Assembly (NCBI GenBank): GCA_009697495.1 | Contig: SHUN01000248.1 | Location: 1 to 5,586 of the forward strand | Source: Bryobacterales bacterium | GTDB taxonomy: Bacteria > Acidobacteriota > Terriglobia > Bryobacterales > Bryobacteraceae | Length of the DNA stretch: 5,586 bases | Direction of reading: 5' to 3' | In this document: in pieces, positions 1 to 5,586 of the stretch | How the letters are laid out: the number at the start of each line of letters is the position of its first letter | Numbering within the stretch: position 1 is the stretch's first letter | The notes under the pieces: generated by a model | Told to the model about the DNA's origin: nothing | Seen by the model: only the letters and a program-made list of their open reading frames with translations | Database searches by the model: none | Made by a program: the position numbers and the translations under genes

Positions 1-1
1 G

Positions 2-67
2 GCTGGCAAGGTACAGGCAAAGCAGCTCGCGGCGTTGTTCAAGGTCACTGCCGATCTCTTCATCTAG
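2..67 (+). CDS. C-terminal end of a probable XRE-family HTH regulator (partial)
   Basis: An open frame enters from the left edge and stops at TAG 65-67, giving 21 residues that end LAALFKVTADLFI. This matches the last helix of many XRE/Cro-type DNA-binding domains, including HigA-like antitoxins. In these the fifth helix reads roughly 'kLAklFgVspdlFi' and often ends the protein. From family knowledge, the full protein would be a short transcriptional repressor or antitoxin that binds DNA through a five-helix domain. The start, recognition helix and any toxin partner lie outside the window, so the role cannot be narrowed. The next gene, a tRNA, begins 54 bases after the stop. The call rests on a short C-terminal motif only. 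Confidence 0.5.
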   Translation, partial: AGKVQAKQLAALFKVTADLFI

Positions 68-68
68 C

Positions 69-98
69 TTGGCTCAGCCGGGCGACCTGTGGTATTCT
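69..98 (+). promoter_or_regulatory. Candidate sigma70-type promoter for the tRNA-Asp gene
   Basis: TTGGCT (69-74) could serve as a -35 box. It is followed after 18 bases by TATTCT (93-98), preceded by TG at 90-91, which makes an extended -10 (TGGTATTCT). Each hexamer matches the consensus at four of six positions. Transcription would start near 105, giving a 5' leader of about 17 bases before the mature tRNA end at 122. The position suits a stand-alone tRNA unit, but the match is modest and was judged by eye. Confidence 0.38.
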
Positions 99-121
99 CA
101 AGTGACGGATGTGTTTCGGAT

Positions 122-198
<77 letters not shown>

Positions 199-245
199 TC
201 TAAAACCGGTCAGTCCGTACGCGATAATAAGCAGTAGAAAGAGAC

Positions 246-269
246 AGGAGCGCTTCAGCGCTCCTTTTT
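246..269 (+). terminator. Intrinsic (Rho-independent) terminator after tRNA-Asp
   Basis: A perfect 8-base-pair stem AGGAGCGC / GCGCTCCT (246-253 with 258-265) with a TTCA tetraloop runs into a T tract (265-269). This is the classic form of an intrinsic terminator. It lies 48 bases past the tRNA end and would close that transcript. It ends only four bases before the ATG of the DUF3467 gene at 274, and an AGGAG sequence (246-250) that could resemble a ribosome binding site is buried in its 5' arm. Confidence 0.85.
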
Positions 270-273
270 CGTT

Positions 274-573
274 ATGAATCCCAACAACGCACCCAAAATT
301 CATCTCGTCAACGGCCCTGACTACCGCGAAGGCTACGCGAACAGCGTTCAGGTAAGGGCCAATCTCTGGGACTTTTTCCTAATGTTCGGACTGGTCTCCC
401 AGAACTCCCCGGATACGGTCAATATCCAGAATTTCCAGGGCGTTTATCTAAGCCCGCAGCAGGCCAAGGCGTTGTTGAACGTTTTGCAACAAAACATCGG
501 TCAATACGAATCCGCCTTCGGCGAAATTCATATTGAGCCGCAAGCGCCGCAGGGGACGGGGCCGGTTCAGTAG
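274..573 (+). CDS. DUF3467 family protein
   Basis: A 99-residue soluble protein with no signal peptide or membrane segment. It carries the hallmarks of DUF3467: 'YREGYANSVQV' (about 17-27), 'WDFFLMFG' (32-39), 'YLSPQQAKALLNVLQQNI' (58-75) and 'QYESAFGEI' (77-85). The family is small, widespread in bacteria and archaea, and has no established biochemical role, so none is assigned. The length is close to typical. ATG 274 is the only usable start, because no other start codon lies between the in-frame stop at 235-237 and the conserved core. No Shine-Dalgarno sequence sits at normal spacing: the bases before ATG are the T tract of a terminator hairpin. The gene converges on the mechanosensitive channel gene, with 12 bases between the stop codons. 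Confidence 0.92.
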   Translation: MNPNNAPKIHLVNGPDYREGYANSVQVRANLWDFFLMFGLVSQNSPDTVNIQNFQGVYLSPQQAKALLNVLQQNIGQYESAFGEIHIEPQAPQGTGPVQ

Positions 574-585
574 CGGCGGGGCAAC

Positions 586-1587
586 CTACCGAGGCCGAGT
601 TTCCGGCATCGGCACGCCGCCCTTGCGGAAGCCTTCCAGCATCCGGTTTACAACCTGAGTCTTCAGCAGCCCGGCCTGGGGATGGAACGGCACGCGGAAC
701 ACCAAGCGGTATTGCAAGTGCGTCGGCGTCATCCCAGGGTCGGCAAGTAACAGCGGCGGCGGCTCGGGCAAGACGCCCTCCGTTGACAGAGCGGCCGCCA
801 CGGCGATCGTCTCCGCCTTCCCCATATCCGCATCCAAGGCGAGCACCACCGGCACCCACACGCCCACTTCCGCCGATGGCATCGAGTAGTTGAGCAGGTT
901 CCCCGAGGTGATGGTTTTGTTGGGGATCACCACCGTATTGTTGGCGCCGGTCGCCAGACGCGTGGTGCGCCAGCCGATATCGGAGACCATGCCCTCCTCC
1001 TCCGCGCTTAAGCGGATGAAGTCGCCGACGGCGATAGGGCGCTCGACCAAAATATGAACGCCGGCGAACAGGTTCACCAAGGTGTCCTGCAATGCCAACG
1101 CCACGGCCAATCCGCCGACGCCAAGGGCTGTCAACGCGGGTGTAATGGAAATTCCAAGGAATCGCAGCAGCACCAGCAAACCGATGCTGAAAACCACGGC
1201 CCGCGTCAGCGTCCTGGACAACCCGGCAACCGCGAACGGCAGGTTGTGGCGTTCCCCGTAGAGCCGCATCCCGCGCATGAGCGCACTACTGACAACCATC
1301 GTCAGGCTGAGAATCAGGAAGCTCACAACCAATCCGTGACCGAGCGCGGCCACACGCGCCGATACGTCAATCACCCGGAACAACACGTCCACGGCAATCG
1401 CCAGACACCACAGCATCGACGGCGTGCCCAAGCCCTCCCGCAGCACTCCCGCGAAAGTGCCGGGAGCCTCCTCCGCCAACGTCTCCAGGCGGCGCAGCAG
1501 GATGCGCCGGGCCCCCAGCGCGACGAGCAGAACCAGTAACGCCACGCCGCTGTCCTGCAACTGATCAATCGAATAAGGGAATCTCAT
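586..1587 (-). CDS. MscS-family mechanosensitive ion channel protein
   Basis: A 333-residue inner-membrane protein of the small-conductance mechanosensitive channel family, which opens under membrane tension to release solutes during hypo-osmotic shock. Hydrophobic segments lie at about 13-30, 57-80, 85-103 and 127-145. The pore helix follows at about 150-182, with 'GGLAVALALQDTLVNLFAG' at 158-176 and 'ERPIAVGDFI' at 182-191. The beta domain has 'RTTRLATG..NTVVIPNK' (207-224) and 'GNLLNYS' (229-235). Compared with E. coli MscS (AVGLALQGSLSNLAAG), the TM3 glycines at 104 and 113 appear as Ala163 and Asp168, while the hinge glycine (Gly176) is kept; such substitutions occur in other homologues. 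The C-terminal domain is present and the protein ends in a short Pro/Arg tail. ATG (complement of 1585-1587) has no clear Shine-Dalgarno. The gene is transcribed away from the ABC operon. Confidence 0.93.
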   Translation of the reverse strand: MRFPYSIDQLQDSGVALLVLLVALGARRILLRRLETLAEEAPGTFAGVLREGLGTPSMLWCLAIAVDVLFRVIDVSARVAALGHGLVVSFLILSLTMVVSSALMRGMRLYGERHNLPFAVAGLSRTLTRAVVFSIGLLVLLRFLGISITPALTALGVGGLAVALALQDTLVNLFAGVHILVERPIAVGDFIRLSAEEEGMVSDIGWRTTRLATGANNTVVIPNKTITSGNLLNYSMPSAEVGVWVPVVLALDADMGKAETIAVAAALSTEGVLPEPPPLLLADPGMTPTHLQYRLVFRVPFHPQAGLLKTQVVNRMLEGFRKGGVPMPETRPR

Positions 1588-1607
1588 AGATTTTTGCCGA
1601 CTTGCTG

Positions 1608-1637
1608 ATTATGAAACGGAATTTCCTCGCGTGTCAT
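1608..1637 (-). promoter_or_regulatory. Candidate sigma70-type promoter for the MscS-family gene
   Basis: On the minus strand, ATGACA (complement of 1632-1637) and CATAAT (complement of 1608-1613) are separated by 18 bases, and each matches its consensus hexamer at five of six positions. Transcription would start near 1601, leaving a short leader of about 14 bases before the ATG. The box pair lies in the roughly 70-base divergent gap, so binding here could also influence the ABC operon on the other strand. No equally good plus-strand promoter was seen in the gap. Confidence 0.4.
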
Positions 1638-1657
1638 CATAGGACAGTAATCTTCTA

Positions 1658-2330
1658 ATGATTTCGCTCAGCAGCGTTTCCAAGCGATTCGATGGCAAAC
1701 GCCAAGTCATCGCGCTCGATGCAGTAGACCTCCAGATTGACAAAGGCGAGATGGTTTCGCTTGTCGGACCTTCCGGTTCCGGGAAGTCCACGCTGTTGAA
1801 TCTGATTGGCGGTCTGGACCGCCCCAGCGAAGGCGACATCCGCATCGACGGCACGCTCCTGCGAGGAATCAACGACGACGAACTGACGCGCATCCGGCGC
1901 GACAAAATCGGCTTCATTTTCCAGTTTTTCAACCTTTTGCCGACGTTAAGCTGCCTGGAAAACGTAGCCCTTCCGCTGCATCTCCGCGGCTGGCCCGCCG
2001 CGAAAATCAACGACCGGTCCCGCGAACTTCTGTCGCTGGTCAAGCTGGACAACCGGCTGGAACACCTTCCTGAAGAGCTTTCCGGAGGAGAGCGCCAACG
2101 GGTGGCCATCGCGCGCGCTTTCCGTCTATCCCCCGATCCTGCTAGCCGACGAGCCAACGGGCAATCTGGATTCGAACACCGGCGCGGAGATTCTGACCCT
2201 GATCCGCGAGCTGCACGAACGGCTGCGGGCCACGGTCCTGATCGTGACGCATGACCGGGAAGTGGCGGAGAGCTGCCCGCGGCAAATCGCGCTGAAAGAC
2301 GGGCGCGTGGTGATGGATCAACGGCGATGA
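1658..2330 (+). pseudogene. ABC transporter ATP-binding protein, LolD/MacB type, frameshifted
   Basis: The ATPase partner of the FtsX-like permease downstream. Frame 1658 gives ISLSSVSKRF at the start, Walker A GPSGSGKST (residues 37-45), the Q-loop glutamine Q89 in GFIFQFFNLLP, and the signature LSGGERQRVAIARA (141-154). The reading frame then turns into Arg/Pro/Asp-rich nonsense and stops at 2252-2254 after 198 residues. From about 2121 the +1 frame carries the rest of the family intact: SVYPPILLADEPTGNLD (Walker B and D-loop), then VLIVTHD (H-loop), ending at TGA 2328-2330. That stop overlaps the permease ATG as ATGA. Adding back two bases near 2120 gives a 224-residue protein of normal length and motif spacing. 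As read, the product lacks Walker B, the catalytic Glu and the switch His, so it should not hydrolyse ATP. A sequencing error would give the same picture. ATG 1658 has only a distant AGGA (1641-1644) upstream. Confidence 0.88.
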
Positions 2331-4879
2331 AGTTACTCAAACTCATCAGTTGGCAGTACGTCCGCAAGCACCTGTTGCGCACCGTGCTGACGATGGCGGG
2401 CATCGTGCTGGGCGTGGCGGTGTTTGTGGGCATGCACACGGCGAATCAGTCGGTGCTGAGCGCGTTCACCAAAACCGTCGACCGCATTGCGGGGGCGACG
2501 CAGTTACAGATCACGGCGGGTGAATCCGGTTTCGATGAAGAGGTGCTGGAACGCGTGCAAGCACTACCCAACGTGCGCGTGGCCGTTCCGGTTATTGAAG
2601 CGGTGGTGAATCTCAACCTGAAATCGCAGGGCAATATACTGGTTCTGGCCGTGGATATGACCGGCGACCGCGGACTGCGGGATTACGATCTGGAAGCGGG
2701 CGACGACACGGTTATCGAAGACCCGCTGGTGTTCATCGCGCAGCCGGATTCGCTGATGGTGACGCGCGAATTCGCCGCGGCTAACGGGCTGGTGAGCAAT
2801 TCGAAAATCACCCTCGCGGCCATGGACGGTCCGCGCACGTTCACGGTTCGCGGCATCATGAAGTCCTCGGGACTCACCAGCGCGTTCGGCGGCAATCTGG
2901 CGATTATGGACATCTACGCCGCGCAGAAGGTGTTTGGGCGCGGACGAAAGTTCGACCGGATTGACTTGGCCGCGACGGAGGGCACGGCGCTGCCGGAGCT
3001 ACAGCGGCAACTGAGTGCGCTGCTGGGCCCGGGCTTTGAAGTGGAGTCGCCATCGGCGCGCGGGAAGCAGTTCGAAGCGCTATCGAGCGTGTACGGGATG
3101 CTGGCGAATATCACCAGCCTCTTCGCGCTTTTCATTGGGATGTTCATCATCTACAACTCCTTCGCGATTGCGGTGACGCAGCGGCGCGGCGAGATCGGCA
3201 TCGTGCGGGCGCTGGGGGCGACGCGGGGTCAGATCCAAGCGTTATTTCTTACCGAAAGCGCCATTCTGGGACTGATCGGCGCTTCCTTCGGAGTGCTTTT
3301 CGGCTTGCTGATCGCCAGCGGCATTTCGGCGTCGCTGGGCAATTTTCTCGGCGAGATTTATGGCGTGGCGCAGAGGGCCGGCGAAGTGTCATCGGACCCG
3401 CGGCTGTTGCTGGGGGCGCTGTTAATGGGCGTGGTGACCAGCGTGATCGCGGCGTGGATTCCGGCGCGGGCGGCGGCGGGCGTGGACCCCGTTCAAGCGC
3501 TGCAAAAGGGCCGTTATCAACAACTGACGAAAGGCGAGAACCGGCTGCGGCGTCAAATCGCCAGCGCCCTTTTCGTTATCGTTTTCTTCTGCCTCTTTTT
3601 CGCGCAAAACCGAATTATCTTTTACTCTGGATACTTCCTTACGGTGATTGCGGGGCTGCTGCTGGTGCCGACCGTTGCCCTGTGGCTGAGCAAGGCGATT
3701 CGCCCGGCGATGAAGTTCCTGCGCCCGGTGGAGGGGACGCTGGCCGCCGACAGCCTGATTCAATCGCCGCGGAGGACATCGGGAGCGGTGTCGGCGCTAG
3801 CGCTATCTATCGCGCTCGTCATATCGCTCGGTGGAATGGCGCGCGCGAGTTATAACTCGATCAACGAATGGATGCGGATCGCGCTGAACCCGGACATGTT
3901 TCTGACCGCAACACAGAACATCACGGACCGCAGCTTTCGTTTTCCGGCAAGTTTCGGGGATGAGATACGTTCGATCCCCGGGATACGGCGGATGCAGTTG
4001 GTCCGCAACGCGCGCCTTCTGTACAAGGGCAATCCGGTGATGGTGGTTTCGGTCGATATCGGCAATCTGGTCGTCGAGTCCTATCTGCCTTCGGTGGCGG
4101 GGGATAGCGCGACGATGTACCGGCTCGCCGCCGAGGGCAAAGGCTTTTTGATTTCCGACAATTTCGCGCAGCTTTATGGCGTGAAATACAACGAACTACT
4201 TTCCATCAACACGCCAAACGGTACGCTGACGCTTCCGGTGGCGGGCATCGTGCGCGATTACAGCGACCAGAAAGGCACCGTGTTGATCGACCGCAAAATG
4301 TTCATCCACTATTGGAACGACGACACGATCAACATCGTGCGCCTCTACCTGGAGAAGAACATCACGGTACCGGAAATGCGCGCGCGGATTGAGGCGAAGC
4401 TGGCGGGCAAGACACGGCTTTTCATTCTCACCAATCAGGACTTGAAATCCTACATCATCAAGATCACCGATCAATGGTTCGGACTTACTTATATTCAACT
4501 GGCCGTGGCGGTGCTGGTGGCGATTCTGGGGATCATTAACACACTGACTGTTTCGATTACGGACCGGCGGCGGGAGCTGGGCGTGCTGCAGGCGGTGGGG
4601 GCGTTGCGCGGTCAGGTTCGCCGGACGATTTGGCTGGAGGCGATTGCCATCGGCATCATCGGGCTGGCAATTGGTTTGGCCTTCGGCGGTGTCGCGCTCT
4701 ATTACAGCCTGGAGATGGCGGCACGCGATATTTCGGGTTTGCGGCTGGACTATACGTATCCCTGGAGCATGGCGGCGGGGCTGTTTCCGGTGATCGTTGG
4801 CGCGGCGTTGATTGCGGCGCTGGGCCCGGCGGAGCAGGCGGTGCGGGGCAGCCTGGTGGAGGCATTGGAGTATGAGTAA
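2327..4879 (+). CDS. FtsX/MacB-like ABC transporter permease, fused two-module type
   Basis: An 850-residue inner-membrane permease of the MacB/LolCE/FtsX superfamily (type VII ABC), in the large format with about ten helices, as in YbbP-like proteins. TM1 (about 18-38) is followed by a periplasmic domain (40-255). TM2-4 (256-283, 306-334, 358-381) form the first FtsX domain, with 'RRGEIGIVRALGATRGQ' at 286-302. TM5-7 (410-426, 430-454, 485-506) lead to a second periplasmic domain (510-718). TM8-10 (720-745, 770-794, 813-836) form the second FtsX domain with the parallel motif 'RRRELGVLQAVGALRGQ' (747-763). Such permeases couple cytoplasmic ATP hydrolysis to movements of the periplasmic domains that extrude lipids, lipoproteins or other hydrophobic cargo. 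Since both halves are in one chain, a single copy could form the full membrane unit. Its ATG overlaps the ATPase stop by four bases, implying translational coupling. The frame is intact although the ATPase is broken. Substrate unknown. Confidence 0.93.
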   Translation: MKLLKLISWQYVRKHLLRTVLTMAGIVLGVAVFVGMHTANQSVLSAFTKTVDRIAGATQLQITAGESGFDEEVLERVQALPNVRVAVPVIEAVVNLNLKSQGNILVLAVDMTGDRGLRDYDLEAGDDTVIEDPLVFIAQPDSLMVTREFAAANGLVSNSKITLAAMDGPRTFTVRGIMKSSGLTSAFGGNLAIMDIYAAQKVFGRGRKFDRIDLAATEGTALPELQRQLSALLGPGFEVESPSARGKQFEALSSVYGMLANITSLFALFIGMFIIYNSFAIAVTQRRGEIGIVRALGATRGQIQALFLTESAILGLIGASFGVLFGLLIASGISASLGNFLGEIYGVAQRAGEVSSDPRLLLGALLMGVVTSVIAAWIPARAAAGVDPVQALQKGRYQQLTKGENRLRRQIASALFVIVFFCLFFAQNRIIFYSGYFLTVIAGLLLVPTVALWLSKAIRPAMKFLRPVEGTLAADSLIQSPRRTSGAVSALALSIALVISLGGMARASYNSINEWMRIALNPDMFLTATQNITDRSFRFPASFGDEIRSIPGIRRMQLVRNARLLYKGNPVMVVSVDIGNLVVESYLPSVAGDSATMYRLAAEGKGFLISDNFAQLYGVKYNELLSINTPNGTLTLPVAGIVRDYSDQKGTVLIDRKMFIHYWNDDTINIVRLYLEKNITVPEMRARIEAKLAGKTRLFILTNQDLKSYIIKITDQWFGLTYIQLAVAVLVAILGIINTLTVSITDRRRELGVLQAVGALRGQVRRTIWLEAIAIGIIGLAIGLAFGGVALYYSLEMAARDISGLRLDYTYPWSMAAGLFPVIVGAALIAALGPAEQAVRGSLVEALEYE
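4858..4862 (+). promoter_or_regulatory. Ribosome binding site of the LolA-like gene
   Basis: GGAGG lies inside the last codons of the permease gene, nine bases before ATG 4872. It supports choosing this ATG, which overlaps the permease stop, over the alternative ATG at 4880. A second GGAG at 4867-4870 is too close to the start to act. Confidence 0.65.
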
Positions 4880-5586
4880 ATGGACGGTGATTGTCTTCGC
4901 CGCGGCCATCTTCGCGCAAGATGCCAAGCAAATTGTGGAGGAGTCGCAACGGCGTCATCGCTCGACGACGCAACAGTACGAAGGCGTCTTGCAGGTCTTC
5001 AATCCGAACGGCAGGAACAGTGAGAAACGCTGGCAGTTTTTCCGTTCGGGCAACTATGGGGAGAGCAGGGCGCTGCTCCGTTTCGTCAGCCCGCCGGAGG
5101 TGAAGGGGGTGGCGCTGTTGATTGTCAATCATGCCGATCGCGCTTCGGACCAATGGATGTGGCTGCCGGAATTGCAGCGGGACCGGCGGGTGGCATTGCA
5201 GGACCGGTCGACGCGCTTCTTCGGCACGGACTTCAGTTATGAGGATCTGGAAGAGCGCGACGTGAATCAGAGCGATTTCAATTTAATGGGCGAAGAGGCT
5301 GCGGATGGCCAGGCGTGCTGGAAGATTGAATCGACGCCGAAAAAAGGCAAGTCGTCGCAGTACAACCGCGTGGTGATGTGGATTCGGAAGGATATCTATT
5401 TTCCGGTTCAGTATGAGATGTACGCGAAAAATCAACTGGTCCGGACGCTGCATTACAAGCGGGTTGAGAAGGTGAGCGGCGTTTGGTCGGCGCTGGAGAT
5501 GGAGATGTTCGATGTGAAGCGTAAAGGCCGGACGGTATTGAAATCGGACAAGCTGCGGTACAACATTCCATTGAAGGACGAGTTGT
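4872..5586 (+). CDS. Outer membrane lipoprotein-sorting protein, LolA-like (3' end outside window)
   Basis: An open frame of 238 codons runs off the right edge. It matches the LolA-like 'outer membrane lipoprotein-sorting protein' family (PF17131), recognised by 'LLRFVSPPEVKGVALLI' (68-84), 'DQWMWLPELQRDRRV' (93-107), 'FFGTDFSYEDL' (116-126) and 'YFPVQYEMY' (176-184). A short signal peptide is visible: MSKW, a hydrophobic stretch TVIVFAAAIFA, and likely cleavage after Ala15 before QDAKQ. There is no lipobox cysteine, so the mature protein is expected to be soluble in the periplasm. Related proteins have a LolA/LolB-type half-barrel that holds lipid, and they often sit beside ABC or RND exporters. 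The gene overlaps the permease by eight bases (ATGAGTAA). By comparison with the family probably only some 10-20 residues are missing. Carrier function for the adjacent transporter is inferred. Confidence 0.87.
   Translation, partial: MSKWTVIVFAAAIFAQDAKQIVEESQRRHRSTTQQYEGVLQVFNPNGRNSEKRWQFFRSGNYGESRALLRFVSPPEVKGVALLIVNHADRASDQWMWLPELQRDRRVALQDRSTRFFGTDFSYEDLEERDVNQSDFNLMGEEAADGQACWKIESTPKKGKSSQYNRVVMWIRKDIYFPVQYEMYAKNQLVRTLHYKRVEKVSGVWSALEMEMFDVKRKGRTVLKSDKLRYNIPLKDEL

Noticed and set aside
419..859. 146-codon minus-strand open frame across the 3' ends of two genes
   Set aside because: It overlaps the DUF3467 gene on one side and the channel gene in another frame on the other, and its low-complexity Gly/Arg/Ala composition is typical of a high-GC shadow frame.
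1054..1539. 161-codon plus-strand open frame opposite the channel gene
   Set aside because: It is rich in Gln, His, Arg and Asn without hydrophobic periodicity, as expected for the antisense of a membrane protein. The channel reading is unambiguous.
1609..2439. 276-codon minus-strand open frame opposite the ATPase gene
   Set aside because: The plus strand holds Walker A, Q-loop, signature, Walker B and H-loop motifs. The minus frame is Ser/Arg/Pro-rich and has no recognisable domain.
3566..3650. Locally AT/T-rich patch within the permease gene
   Set aside because: It codes for Phe/Ile/Leu-rich membrane segments (TM5-TM6), which explains the T-rich codons without invoking foreign DNA or a promoter.
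3454..3855. 133-codon plus-strand open frame inside the permease gene
   Set aside because: It lies wholly within a confident permease reading in another frame and shows Gly/Arg/Ala bias only.
4196..5153. Two long minus-strand open frames opposite the permease end and the LolA-like gene
   Set aside because: Both are antisense to well-supported genes, lack family motifs and are dominated by Arg, Pro, His and Gln.

Overview
The window is high-GC DNA from what looks like a Gram-negative (diderm) bacterium. The main evidence is a LolA-like periplasmic/outer-membrane lipoprotein-sorting protein at the right edge, behind a MacB/LolCDE-type ABC system. A phylum cannot be fixed from this sequence. 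The DUF3467 protein and the large fused FtsX permease would fit a lineage such as Acidobacteriota, but that is only an impression.

Left part (1-573): the window opens with the last 21 codons of a probable XRE-type helix-turn-helix regulator. A complete tRNA-Asp(GTC) gene with encoded CCA follows, with a plausible extended -10 promoter upstream. A strong intrinsic terminator hairpin ends only four bases before the ATG of a 99-residue DUF3467 protein of unknown function.

Middle part (586-1587, minus strand): a 333-residue MscS-family mechanosensitive channel converges on the DUF3467 gene with a 12-base gap. It diverges from the ABC operon across about 70 bases that carry a reasonable minus-strand promoter.

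Right part (1658-5586, plus strand): a tightly packed three-gene operon. It contains a LolD/MacB-type ATPase gene, an 850-residue ten-helix FtsX/MacB-like permease (4-base ATGA overlap) and a secreted LolA-like protein (8-base overlap, open at the window end). Together they look like an envelope transporter that uses ATP to move lipids or lipoproteins out of the inner membrane, with the LolA-like protein as possible periplasmic carrier. The ATPase gene is frameshifted near position 2120, between its signature motif and Walker B. All downstream motifs survive intact in the +1 frame. The lesion is well explained by loss of one TC dinucleotide and looks recent, or is a sequencing error.

No CRISPR array, insertion sequence, phage gene or clearly novel system was seen. 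The most notable items are the frameshifted ATPase in front of an intact permease, the terminator abutting the DUF3467 start codon, and the permease/LolA-like module.
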